A DNA stretch of 64,000 bases from Chaetomidium leptoderma. Lineage: Eukaryota > Ascomycota > Sordariomycetes > Sordariales > Chaetomiaceae. A program made the translations under genes and the position numbers. The DNA lies in NCBI GenBank assembly GCA_033296705.1, contig MU856886.1:1-64000 (forward strand), read 5' to 3'. The notes under the pieces were generated by a model, which did not search any database, had not been told where the DNA came from, and saw only the letters and a list, made by a program, of their open reading frames with translations. This document shows positions 22,490 to 32,744 of this stretch, piece after piece. Within the stretch, counting starts at the first letter, position 1. Every line of letters starts with the position of its first letter.

Positions 22490-23769
22490 ATGGCGCAGAA
22501 GTGTGTCCACCAAGGCTGCGGCAAGTCCTACACAGATACAGACGAGGCCTGCCTCTACCACCCCGGCCCGCCCGTCTTCCACGAGGGACAGAAAGGTATG
22601 CCTTCAAGGTTCTACCGCCGAGCCATCTAGACTCCCCTAGAACGCAATGCTGCAGCTGGCCGCCGCATTCGTTGTCGCAGCTGCTCGCCTGTAACTGCCA
22701 AGCTGACCACAACACCTCACTCGCAGGATGGAAGTGCTGCAAGCCGCGTGTCCTCACCTTTGAGGAGTTCATGACCATTGAGCCCTGCACCACGGGGAAG
22801 CACAGCACCACGGATCTACCTCCCAAGATTGAAAAGAAGGAAGCAGAGCCGGCCTTGGACCTCCCTCCGCCCCCGCCCCGTGCGCCCATCGCGGCACCCC
22901 AACATATACCCACCCCTCCCCCGCCGCCGCCCGATTCCGAAGAGGACGACGAGACGGTCGAGATTCCCGACGGCCGCATCTGCAGGCGGAAGGCCTGCGG
23001 TGCCACCTACAAGAAGGGGTCTTCCAGGGAAGGGGAGACGTGCGTCCACCACCCCGGCGCCCCCCTCTTCCACGAGGGCAGCAAAGGCTACACCTGCTGC
23101 AAGCGCCGGGTCCTGGAGTTTGACCAGTTTATGAAACTCGAGGGCTGCGCGACCAAGAACCGCCACTTGTTTGTGGGGACCGGAAAGAAGGACGCAGCGG
23201 GCAAGGGCCCGGCAGGCTCCGGGGGTGAAGAGCTGCTCGAGACGGTCAGGTGAGTCCGCTGGTGTTTCCTCAATGTGCGCTTGGCAGTTTGCTCGACGAA
23301 TGCGTGCCCGCGGCCAAGGATCAGCCAAGGCTGGCTGTGCCTGCGGACACCCTGATAACTGGCGGCGGAACCTGCCCTGAACCGCCATCACAACCAACCG
23401 CGGCCCCAACAGTGCATGTGCTTATCTCCCTCCCTCCCATCCCACAGGCACGATTTCTACCAAACCCCGACAACGGTAATCGCGTCATTTTTCCTCAAGA
23501 AGATCGACAAGGAGGCGGCCAAGGTGGAGTTCCAAGAACGGCAGCTGGTTCTCGACTTGCCCACGACAGATACGCCGGTGCCAAAGCGGTACAGAGCGCA
23601 GGTACCGCTGTACGGCCTCGTAGACGCCGCCAAGTCGACCTCCAAGATCTTGGGCACCAAGCTCGAGGTGTCACTAGCCAAGGCTGACGGCAGTTCTTGG
23701 CCGGTTCTTCGCAGCGACGATCGCCTGACGGGTGAAATCCTCCAGATTGGCCGAGCTGGAAGGGCTTAG
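22490..23769 (+). CDS. CHORD and CS domain co-chaperone
   Basis: Fungal homologue of plant RAR1 plus a CS domain, as in animal CHORDC1 and Aspergillus ChpA; the family binds Hsp90 and helps client assembly. Three exons: 22490-22595, 22727-23249 and 23448-23769, giving 316 residues. CHORD I spans ~5-60 (CVHQGCGKSY, CLYHPGPPVFHEGQKGW, CCKPRVLTFEEF) and CHORD II ~121-182 (CRRKACGATY, CVHHPGAPLFHEGSKGY, CCKRRVLEFDQF), each with the complete set of Cys and His for two zinc ions. A Pro-rich acidic linker joins them. The CS domain is ~211-305 (HDFYQTPTTVIASFFLK; VPLYGLVD; KTSKILGTKLEVSLAK-like region). All zinc ligands appear intact. Cytosolic. Confidence 0.93.
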
Positions 23770-25797
23770 ACAGGGCATCTCACGGAGAGCTGAAGCTTAA
23801 ATAGTCCCCGCGCCCAGCGTTTAGGATGCTGCTTCACACAGCGAAGAAACTGGGGTTTTTGTTTCTTTAGCGATGCTGAAAGGCTGTGGGTATCTATCTG
23901 ACAAGGGGGCGGGGTGGGACGGGACGAAAGGGGCACGATTGAAAAAGGGCCGAAAAAATATCAGCAGGACGGGCCGGCTCAACTGTGCACCAGATATCAG
24001 ATATTGGTCAAAAAAAAGCCGGTCAACTACCGATATGCAGCATGGCTTAAAAGCGCTTTACTGCGTTTTTACTGGCGCGTACAGTACCCTCGCGCCGAGC
24101 CGCGTTGGGTGCCATCCTTGGCTTGGACCAACGGCGAAGATCTTTCTGGGTTCGTCTCAACGACCTTCCGTCTTGTCTCAGTCCAGCCCTCCCTCCGCCT
24201 CACTGGGTTTCCACCTCCATTTTGCATTACCCATTCCTCTGACTCAGTGTCTCATCAAGGACAACGTTGTCGTCACCCTTCCCCCTCGGGCTCCGGTTGG
24301 GCAGTGATCCTCGTTCCAGCCCCCTGGTCAGCTCCCTGGACAGCCCCCGGGCCAGAAAAGGTTCGAGACACTGGGGATCAATCCAGAGCCACGGCTTTCT
24401 CCACGTGCTGGCTGACCGCCTGACTGGCCAATTCCCGTCTGCTGGTCCTGACAATTCCATGTTATTATCATCTGTCCGGGATCCTGCGAGAAGGAAAAAT
24501 GACCATTGTCATCACATCTCACACCCCCCCCCCTCTCCCATACCCACCCCGGCGGATACCCGGGGGTCACCAGCTCCGTCTGGCGGGTCGCTGGCTGGCG
24601 GGACGCAGCCCAAAGACATTTTGTTATCACAGGCGAATCGGATGTTGCCGCCCAGCCCTTGGGAGTCTAACCTGGGATCTGACAGATCTACAGGACGCCT
24701 CAAGGCGGGAATGCAGCTCCCGATATGCAGCTAGCCTATCTAATGTACGTCTCCTGCACAGGTCCATACATACACATGACAGGAAGTTTGTTGTTGCTCC
24801 CCCAACTTGCATTTGATTGCCCACCAGACGGAACAAAACTTGCTCTCTCTCTCTCTCCTGCTTGCTTATCCGCCGGGCCTCTGCAGCAGGCAGCGAGCGC
24901 TTCCCCCCCAGCCGTGTGTGCCGACCGTGTAGGTAGTGAACCGGTAGTTATCGTGTCCCCTGAGCTGTCGTCGTAAGCGGTAATGAAGGTGGGCGAAAAA
25001 GGAAAGGAGGCTCTTTGCCGATCACCCAGAATAGGTTAAACAAACCCCCAAGACCCATGTTGTGTGTTGTGTATCGTTACGGTTTCACTAGCCTGGTTAG
25101 GCAACAACACCGCGTGGGAAGAAAAGTGAGACAAAGCTACGTAACCCAACAAGGGTGTCACTCTGACTGTGTTTCGTTTCGTTCATCAAATCCACAAGAC
25201 ATTCCCCCGGTGTTGTCAAACACCCCGTACTTCTGTCACAGTACACACGGTATTACAGTAATACTGCATGACCCCCCCCTTCCCGAGCCAAGCCATGCGA
25301 GGAAAATGCCCGTCCTGTGTGACGATGTTGATGTGATGTAAGATGGTGGATGATGATGATGATGAATGGATGTTGTACGGACAAAAGCAGCAGCTGCTGC
25401 CGTGAATAAATGAATGGTATAAAATTTAAAATGCAAGAAATCCAAAATAATGAAAAGAATCTGGAAAAAGAAAAAGAAAAAAGCGATGCTGCCCGCCTGC
25501 CTGCTGACCAAAAGCCCAAAAAAAGCCCAAAGCCCAAACCAAACTGATGCAATACATACCCTACTCCGTTTTGTTGCCCCATGCCAGGATTGATACCGTC
25601 CTAGTCGCCCCTTGAAAGGAATGCTCGCCCAAAAAAGAACCAGATTAGATCTATCATGCCCAATGCCCAAAACCCGCTCAAAGAACAGTGAAGAAGAGGA
25701 AGAAGAAATAAGACGATGAAGAACAAGAAGCAGACGCTGTAAAAACCAAGAAAGAGAAATGCTCAAAACGTAGAAAGAGGAGCCCCCTTCGCCGCCG
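23770..25797. other. Convergent 3' region, 2 kb, no gene seen
   Basis: The CHORD gene and the four-helix membrane-protein gene end towards each other here. There is a CT microsatellite at about 24842-24857 and an AT-rich, A-run-rich part at about 25380-25780 next to the membrane-protein stop codon, which may be its long 3' untranslated region. No motif-bearing frame, tRNA or rRNA found. Confidence 0.55.
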
Positions 25798-27135
25798 TTA
25801 AACCGGAGAATCCTCCACATCCTTCGGGTTCCACCTCGGGGGCGAAGAGATCCGTACGACCGGCGGTCTGGTGCTGGGGTCGAAGGTCAAGCTCCTCGGG
25901 GGTTCCGTAACAGCCGCCACGGTCGAGGGTCCCGAGTTGCTGTTTCCGCTATTGTTGTTGTTGTTGTTGCTGTTGTTGCTGCTGTTGCCGCCATGTCCGA
26001 TGACGGTCATGGCCTTCTTGAAAGCAATAATGACGTGTCCGTCGCCGCGGCCAATGACGACGCCTTGCTCGGGTTCCATCTTGCCCGGGTCGTCGACAAA
26101 CTTCATGATGGGGGCGCCGTCGGGGGTGAAGCCGAGGAACTTGGCCGAGATTTCCGAGTCTTCTTCTCTGTCACTGTCGTCGGCGCGGAGGGTTTGTCTG
26201 TGGGCCCCATTGTTAGCTGACCAACCATCCATCCCCCTCCCTTCGTTATCATCCAAAGTTAAAGGCAGCGTAGGAACATTGGCGGGCGGGGTGAGACATA
26301 CGCTCTGCTCATGGGCACACCGCCGCTCGTCTCGAGTCGGCCGTCGGAACTACTGACCGACCCTGACCACGACACAGCCCTCCTCCTGCCGCGGCTCATG
26401 GACCGCACCCGCCGCACCCGCTTGTGCACCGCACCACGGACTGCATGCCCGATGCCTGCAACCACCAGTATAGGCGTGCCGAGGGCTAAGGCCCACGGTC
26501 TGCAGAAGAGATCAGATGTTAGCAACAAGAAGCATGCAGGACAGGCAAATTGATCCATCACATGTTCCCTCTCTGGACGATATTAAAGAATCAAACTTAC
26601 GGATTCTTCCTCCCCCTCAGACTGTTGAAGGAGGAGAGCACAATGCCAATAATGGCAATGACGGATCCGACTTGCATCATGGTCCAGGTCGACCAGTAGA
26701 GCGGCATGAGGTCCTCGCCGTCGCAGAACTGCAGCGCCATGAGGGCGTACACCTCCATGACGGCTGACACGATGGACACGACGGCGTAGACGCTGCAGAT
26801 GGCCATGCACTTCTTCATCTTGTGCTTGTACCGGCGGGACCCGGGCTCCAGGCCCTGCACCCGGATGGACTCGAGATCACTGGCAGAGTTTTTTTCCCAT
26901 GTCAGTCCCGATATAGGGTAGGGGGTAGATTATTCAGGGGCATGAAGAAAAAGCAAACGAGAAGAAAAGAAAACACCAACCCGCTGTATTTCCATGACGA
27001 CACGAAGAGCATTATCATGACAAGGACAAACAGGAACCAGTAGATGAAGTCAAAGGACCTCCGGTCCAGCTTGGCGGCGAAGCCGGCATAGTGGGCGCAC
27101 CGTTCCGGGTCGATGGCGTCAAAACCGCCTGCCAT
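25798..27135 (-). CDS. Four-helix membrane protein, conserved in filamentous fungi, unknown role
   Basis: Four exons: 27135-26981, 26879-26601, 26499-26302 and 26197-25798, giving 343 residues. Hydrophobic segments are FDFIYWFLFVLVMIMLFV (exon 1), MAICSVYAVVSIVSAVMEV and QVGSVIAIIGIVLSSF (exon 2) and LGTPILVVAGIGHAV (exon 3), so four membrane passes with both ends likely cytosolic. The C-terminal ~150 residues are soluble: an Arg/Ser-rich stretch (RVRRVRSMSRGRRR), the conserved-looking EISAKFLGFTPDGAPIMKFVDDP, a Gly/Asn-rich tract and the ending PPRWNPKDVEDSPV. I do not recognise a named family. The start is taken at MAGGFDAIDPERC. The intron 2 donor GTAAGT and acceptor TGCAG are good; intron 1 has a weaker donor GTTGGT. 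Confidence 0.8.
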
Positions 27136-28076
27136 ACTAGGCTGGGCGGGGGAACAGGAAAAAGGGAAGGCAACGAAGAAGAAGAAGAAAAAGAAGAAGA
27201 GAGCGACACAGAGCAAGTGAACAGGGAGAAAACCCGTCGGTTAAGAATAGTAGCGGTAAGGGCGTCCGTTCGTCAAGCTAGCTAGCGTTCACAAAAGGCC
27301 AGAAGGAAATGCCCGGTAGCGCGTCGTCGGGGACCCTGTCGAGGACGTGCTCCTGGGATCCCCAAGGACCGGGGGGATGGGATCTTTTGGAAGATTTATA
27401 TCATGAAGCATAGCGACTGCTGTGTGACAAGGAGGTGAGAAAACGGTGAAATGCAGTTGGGCATCTGCGTGGACAGGGCTCCCGCATCTCACTGGTGCAG
27501 CAATTCCGCAGCCGCATCCGAAGCCCCCGGTAACCTGGGAGCTGATGGCGCTAGGGGAGAGAGGTCGAGAACTGCCTGGCATGGTGTTGACAGGGGTACA
27601 TATGCCAACACTCCCTTCCAGGGGGGGGGGGGGGTTGAGAGGACGAATTGTGTGTAACGGTCGTCTTTGAATGGGCTCCACAGGGAGCATCACGACTGCA
27701 AATCTGTACGGACGGAAAGCATGGAAAAGCGCAGGAAAGCGCCTTGCACAGCAATCGAGATGAATGGCCTTGGATCCCTATCTCGCGGTTTGGCATGCAC
27801 AGAGTAATAGATTGACAATTTGCTCCACACTGCTTGGCGGCCACGGCTGAGCGCCCCACGGCCGATCAAGTCGCGATAGCGGTAAAGGGAGTTGTTCAGC
27901 CAAGAGTGGCCGGGTCCGAATGGTGACGATCGGAGTTTCCGTAACGACTTGTCTGTGCAGCGTGCCAAGCCGTTGGGGTCTCACGAGGCGCACTGCCCGA
28001 GACCCGTCGCCGTCATCTGCCGTTGTCGTTCTCCCCTCTCCCCCCACAGTCATATCGCCGCTCAGCGGGCCGCAAT
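27136..28076. other. Intergenic with a G homopolymer
   Basis: Promoter of the membrane-protein gene and 3' side of the mitochondrial-protein gene would overlap here only in part, since both read on the minus strand. A run of 14 G lies at 27621-27634. A GAA-rich purine tract lies at about 27170-27205, close to the membrane-protein start. No gene seen. Confidence 0.55.
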
Positions 28077-29408
28077 CTAGTTCATGCCCGGCATGAGCTC
28101 GACCGCATCGAGGATCATGGACCTGCGCAATATGTATTCGCGGAGCCACAAGAAATCTTCCCCTTCCTCTTCGCCGTAGCGGTGCTCCTCCGAGAAGCCA
28201 AAGGCGCAGGCGATCTTGTCGAGGGCGGCCCGCTCCTCCTCGTAGAGCCACCGGTGGCTCAGCGGTGTGCCTGATGCCCAGGTCACCCGCTTCATTTGGT
28301 CGTTTGCCGTGAAATGAGCCACCATGCCGATGGTGGCCGTGAACCCCACGTAGCAGAGGGCGCCCGCGAATGCAAAGCCGGTGGCAATTCTGGGCTCCAG
28401 CGCGTGTTGCAGCTGGGCGAGTTCGGTAGCAGCGTAGTAGATGGCCACAGGGGTACCGGCAACGGCGAATCCAGGCAGCAGTGCTTTTTTGATGAGTTTG
28501 GACCTCAGAGATGCCTTTGACGAATAGGTGTTCTCCAGGATACCGACTGCGGCGCCCAGGTCCTTGGCCTCGATTGCGGCGCCCAGGGCCGTCTCGGCGA
28601 CAGCAGAGTCAACGGCGTTATCTGCTCTGCTCGGATTGCGCTCGACGTATCGGATGGAGCCCGAGGCCATCTTGGGCTTGGGTTTGGTCGCGTAGAGACC
28701 GAGAATCTGCGGCAAGCTCTGCGGCCTGCCAAGGCGGGCTTGAAGCCGGACGTACTCCTCGAGAATATTCCGGGTGATGACGACTGGCGGATGGGTAACG
28801 ATGGTGTAAGCGGCATCCGAGACCTTGTCGACCACGTCCTGCGACCGCTGAGCGGGGCTTCTCTGGGGGCGTGCCACATCCCCGGCCTTTGGTGACATGC
28901 CGTCCAGCCCCAGAAGCTGCGAGGCTGGTCTGCGGATCTCGGCGGCGGCGTCTTCAGAGCGGCGTTCCCCGGCATCCGGCACCGGCCTCACATCGATTTG
29001 CGCGATGCCCCGCAGGGCCGTCAGGGTGAACTGTTCAGACGGAATGCCAACAGGGCCCAAGAAGGTCCTGAGGACACGATCAACGGCGGCGGCGACTGCC
29101 GCGGAATCTGGGCCCGGCGGCTGATAGGTTGCGGCCCCGCCTGTCCTGCCAAACCTGCTCTGTGATGCCTCGGCGGGTTGCGGGGTTTGCGACGGCTGTT
29201 TCACCTTGGAACAGGGCTGCGATGTTGTGAAAGAGCGGGCAGCGATCGGCCACGCCAGGGTTGCCCGGGACATGTCGGCAGAGCGCCTCCCCAAGGATAG
29301 TGCCGCTGATGGACGCTTGGCAGAGTGTATCCATTGCCGTCCGGTGACCAGCTCGCAGGCCTGGCAAAGCCGCAGCCCCGAGCTGGGTGGATATGGCCGA
29401 CGTAGCAT
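28077..29408 (-). CDS. Mitochondrial membrane protein of unknown function
   Basis: Intron-free gene of 443 residues. The N-terminus (MLRRPYPPSSGLRLCQ..., then WPIAARSFTTSQP) is rich in Arg and Ser without acids and looks like a cleavable mitochondrial presequence; RSFTTSQP resembles a processing site. A long soluble middle part holds DAAYTIVTHPPVVITRNIL and a PQILGLYATKPKPK block. Two hydrophobic segments follow, LLPGFAVAGTPVAIYYAATE and ATGFAFAGALCYVGFTATIG, then the highly structured C-terminus RVTWASGTPLSHRWLYEEER, LDKIACAFGFSE, EEEGEDFLWLREYILRRSM and DAVELMPGMN. I know this C-terminal style from uncharacterised fungal mitochondrial proteins but cannot give a function. Inner membrane with the C-terminus in the matrix or intermembrane space is inferred. 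Confidence 0.8.
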   Translation of the reverse strand: MLRRPYPPSSGLRLCQACELVTGRQWIHSAKRPSAALSLGRRSADMSRATLAWPIAARSFTTSQPCSKVKQPSQTPQPAEASQSRFGRTGGAATYQPPGPDSAAVAAAVDRVLRTFLGPVGIPSEQFTLTALRGIAQIDVRPVPDAGERRSEDAAAEIRRPASQLLGLDGMSPKAGDVARPQRSPAQRSQDVVDKVSDAAYTIVTHPPVVITRNILEEYVRLQARLGRPQSLPQILGLYATKPKPKMASGSIRYVERNPSRADNAVDSAVAETALGAAIEAKDLGAAVGILENTYSSKASLRSKLIKKALLPGFAVAGTPVAIYYAATELAQLQHALEPRIATGFAFAGALCYVGFTATIGMVAHFTANDQMKRVTWASGTPLSHRWLYEEERAALDKIACAFGFSEEHRYGEEEGEDFLWLREYILRRSMILDAVELMPGMN

Positions 29409-29508
29409 GGCTGGCGGTGTAGCCTGTGGCTGTGGCTGTGGTTGTGGCTCTCAGAATGTGAAAGCGGCCTTCCCCGTTCCCTTTCTCCCTCGAAGCTGCG
29501 CGTCGAGC

Positions 29509-29550
29509 TCAACGGCAGTCAACGGCAGTCAACGGCAGTCAATGGCAGCC
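29509..29550. repeat. Tandem repeat, 10-bp unit, four copies
   Basis: The unit aacggcagtc is repeated three times exactly and a fourth time with one change, about 100 bp upstream of the mitochondrial-protein start codon. Confidence 0.9.
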
Positions 29551-29602
29551 CAGCCTGAGCAGATGGCCGAGTTACAGACCGCAGTCCAAGATTGCCGATG
29601 GG

Positions 29603-29650
29603 GCGGAATGGTGGAGTGGCGGAATGGTGGAGTGGCGGAATGGTGGAATG
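29603..29650. repeat. Tandem repeat, 16-bp unit, three copies
   Basis: The unit gcggaatggtggagtg occurs three times head to tail, the last copy with one change. It lies in the same divergent promoter as two 10-bp arrays. Confidence 0.9.
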
Positions 29651-29910
29651 GCGATCGAGGAAAAAAAGAGTGGTGATAAAACGCGTCGGTGTGTGAAGAG
29701 CCAAAGAGATGACACTCGCGCTGATGTCAAAAGAGAGCTCATGAACTAAAAGCGACGGTGCAGATCCTTGCATGACCCCAATTGACCGGAAACCCCACTC
29801 CTGCTGCATGCACTCCAGCCGGCATTTTGCAGATAAAGGGGGGTGACCCTCCCTCCCAGCTGCTTGGCGCCAAGGCTACCGTTCCCACTTTACGCAGTGA
29901 CGCAGGCGGC

Positions 29911-29940
29911 ACCAGGCGACGCCAGGCGACGCCAGGCAAC
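29911..29940. repeat. Tandem repeat, 10-bp unit, three copies
   Basis: Three copies of a unit close to gccaggcgac, about 190 bp before the verprolin start codon. Confidence 0.85.
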
Positions 29941-30127
29941 TTCCGTCTTCAACACCACGCACGTTCCGGGTTTGCTTCCCTTTGTTCCGTTCGACGAACA
30001 ACAGCCGCACACTTGACTACCACCACCCGCCCCGAGGAGTTTTCCCCAACAACCGAATATACCACACTGCATGGGCGCTGCTCTTCTCCTCCCTCCCCTT
30101 CGATAGCGTCCCCGAACCCACCCCGCG

Positions 30128-31548
30128 ATGCCTCCTCCTCCTCCTCCGCCGCCGCCTCCGCCCCCCGGGTTTGGCGGGCCCCCTCCCCCTCCTCCTCCTC
30201 CTCCGCCATCATCGGCTGCCGCGCCGCCAAGAGTTTGTTAAATCGTCTGGCTGCTAATGGAGAACGACGCTGACGCCTTCATAGGGCGCGCTTCTCGCAG
30301 ACATCCACAAGGGGAGGGCACTCAAAAAGGCCGTCACAAATGACCGTTCCGCCCCGGTAGTAGGGAAGGGGTCGTCGGCCGGCGGTCCGGGCCCATCTGC
30401 GCTCGGCGCACCCCCCATCCCCGGAATGCCGAAAGCCCCTGGCGGCCTCGCCCCTCCCCCTCCCGGACTCCGAGCGAGGAGCAACAGCGATCAAAACGAC
30501 AGAACACAACCGGCGGCATCAGGCATGGACGGGCCCCCGCAGTTAGCCGGTTTGTTTGCAGGGGGTATGCCAAAGCTTCGGAAGACAGGAGGTGGTGTTG
30601 ACACCGGAGGTAAGAGTGGAACGTCGACCTCGCAGCCCTACATTTCTAACTCGCTCTCTCGCAGCAAACCGCGGCTCTTCGTACCTCTCAGACTCAGAAG
30701 CAATGCCGAGGCCCCCTCCGAGACCACCTGCCGCAGTCGCGCCGCCGATTCCAGGCAGACCATTTCTTCCGAGCACATCCAGCGCTCCCAGCTTAGGGAA
30801 AAAGGGCCCACCCCCTCCAATCGGCAAGAAGCCACCGCCGCCTCCTCCAGGTTCTCGGAAGCCCTCTTCAAATTTCCCTTCATCAGCACCTCCTCTCCCG
30901 GGCGCACCGGCTCCCCCGCCGCCGCCGTCTTTTGCACCTCCGACGCCTTCACCATCCGCTCTCTCACCCCCACCAGCTCCCCCGCCACCGCCTCCCTCCG
31001 CCGCCCCACGACCGCCGCCAACCCCAGCGCGCTCACAACCACCGCCTCCCCCGCCATCGGCGCCAACAAGCAGCATATCCCAAAGCATCGCAGCACAAGC
31101 CGCCATCCGCGCTGCGTCCAGCGTCGGCCCACCCCCAGGGGCAGCCCCACCACCACCTCCACCACCTCCCCCATCCGCAGCCCCGACCTCTCCCCCGCCA
31201 CCACCATCCTCGGCGCCGTCCATCTCCCACTCGGCCTCGAGCGCGTCAGGGCGCGCGTCCAGCATGCTCTCGATGCTCGACCCGAGCAACTTCACCCTCG
31301 CCCCCAACGGCAGCGGCGGCGGCGCAAAGACGCCGAGTCCGGGTCGCGGGTCGTCGCCCTCGCCCGGGTTCTCTGCCTCGTCTGGGGGAGGCGGTGGTGG
31401 TGGTGGTGAGCGGTATGTGGTGCAGGATTCAAGGTGGAGGTTTCATGGCGAGGAGAATTTTCCCAAGCCGAGGAGTTTTGTGGGCGGGCCCAGACGGTAT
31501 CGTGCTAGTAGGGGTAGTAGTGTGCCGTTGGATCTGAGTGCTTTTTGA
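30128..31548 (+). CDS. vrp1: Verprolin / WASP-interacting protein
   Basis: Actin-cytoskeleton adaptor: it binds monomeric actin through a WH2 motif and recruits WASP at endocytic patches and hyphal tips. Three exons: 30128-30232, 30285-30609 and 30665-31548, giving 437 residues. Exon 1 is almost only proline (MPPPPPPP... GFGGPP). The first splice creates the WH2 motif RGALLADIHKGRALKKAV, followed by TNDRSAPVV. The middle is a chain of poly-Pro stretches that fit profilin and SH3 ligands. The C-terminus RWRFHGEENFPKPRSFVGG is the WASP-binding segment, and the protein ends SSVPLDLSAF. Intron 1 uses the donor GTTTGT and a CTAAT branch point. All functional parts expected of a WIP protein are present. 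Confidence 0.92.
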
Positions 31549-32600
31549 GAGGGTGCGTTGGTTGGTACCTACCTATGTTGGGGTGTGGGGAAGGGGTTTT
31601 TGAGGTGAGGTGGGTGGTTGGGAGGAGACGGGGCATGATGGACGCATGGATGGATGGGTTAGATAGAGGGTGGTGGCAACTGTTGCCGGAGGCTGTTTTA
31701 TCACGTCTGAAGGCATAGGCAGTCTGGTTGCCAGTAGGGTGTTTAGATTTAGATGGGTTTGCGCTTATTCGCGGTCAAGCATGGACAAACCAGCAAACGT
31801 GTGTGTGTGTGTTTTGTTGTTGTCTTGTTTGAGTAGGGATATGATGCAACGATATATCTACTCGTTACCTTCTATGCACAGCCAACTCGTGACATGTCAC
31901 TATTTACCACTGCCCTTTGGCCGGTGAGCCAGCTAGCTCATGGAGGAAGTGAACTTGTTCATGATATGGGCATTTAAAGTTGATTGATGTAGGATTGTAG
32001 CCGGGTGTGTGGAGTATCTGAGACAAACTGCGACATTCTTGGTTGGGTCTTGTCCACGCATGGTAAAACGAAAGCGAACCACCACCACTCCAAACGTCCA
32101 TCCTCCTCCTCCTCCTTCCATGTCAGCAAACTCTCCGAATGCTGCAACAACTTGGGGTATAACAAGGTCATAAACTCGTGAACCGCTCTTGGCGGGGAGA
32201 CAGAGATGCACATGTTCCGTCCCTGAGAAAGGGGGTGGAAAAGAAGAATCAATCGAAAAAGACAATAGGAGGAGAGGAGTAAGGACGAGAATACGAGTTT
32301 CAAAGTCTTGCTGAAAAATAGGGGGTGTAACTGCAATGGTGGGGACGGGTTGCCCTCTTCTCATCTGATCCTTCAGTGGCCGTGTATATGCTGGGTTGTG
32401 TGTGTGTGTGTGTGTGTGTGTCCGTTGCCCCGTGCTACAGCCCCTTTTCGCTGGTGGGTGTCCTCGCGCCCGGATAGAATTCTCCTGCACATGGGAACGT
32501 TAGTTCTCAGCTAGAGTTTACCCCCAGGAAGATTCAGGGCAGTACTCACCAAGTTCGGTCTGCTTGGCTAGCAGTTTCTCTGTCGGCCAAAGGTTTGTGA
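31549..32600. other. Downstream region of verprolin with TG microsatellite
   Basis: A perfect TG repeat of about 12 units lies at 32397-32420. On the minus strand a well-formed intron-like pair (donor GTGAGT at about 32550, AACTAAC branch point, TGCAG acceptor at about 32490) is present, and it is discussed with the small candidate gene next to it. Otherwise no gene seen. Confidence 0.55.
32397..32420. repeat. TG dinucleotide microsatellite
   Basis: About 12 perfect TG units. On the minus strand it lies just after the possible end of the small candidate gene. Confidence 0.9.
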
Positions 32601-32744
32601 TTACTCCGACGTCGGCGGCGGGTCGGGCGCGGGAGGCTCGGGAGGCTCGCTGTTCTTTCTGTAGAACGGATCCAGCTCCTCAGCGGAGGGCGTCATGTCC
32701 CAGTAGGGCGAGCCGTCGAGGGATGAGTTGTTGTTGTTGTTCAT
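32601..32744 (-). CDS. Candidate small protein of 47 residues, or one exon of a small spliced gene
   Basis: A short frame opens with MNNNNNSSLDGSPYWDMTP, continues SAEELDPFYRKNSEPPEPP and stops after a Pro-rich acidic tail (DPPPTSE). Its codons avoid rare forms and the amino-acid pattern (aromatic, acidic, Pro tail) is not what random GC-rich sequence gives. A minus-strand TATATAA at 32880-32874 lies about 130 bp upstream. Just downstream on the same strand is a consensus intron (donor about 32550, branch AACTAAC, acceptor about 32490). In a different frame this intron would join VITNLWPTEKLLAKQTEL to GEFYPGARTPTSEKGL and a stop at about 32440. So the transcription unit is plausible but the frame is undecided. 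No family recognised. Confidence 0.35.
   Translation of the reverse strand: MNNNNNSSLDGSPYWDMTPSAEELDPFYRKNSEPPEPPAPDPPPTSE

Larger units (their letters stand above)
29409..30127. promoter_or_regulatory. Divergent promoter with three short tandem arrays
   Basis: 719 bp between the mitochondrial-protein gene (-) and verprolin (+). It contains tandem arrays at 29509-29550, 29603-29650 and 29911-29940, listed separately. No coding frame is supported. Confidence 0.6.
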
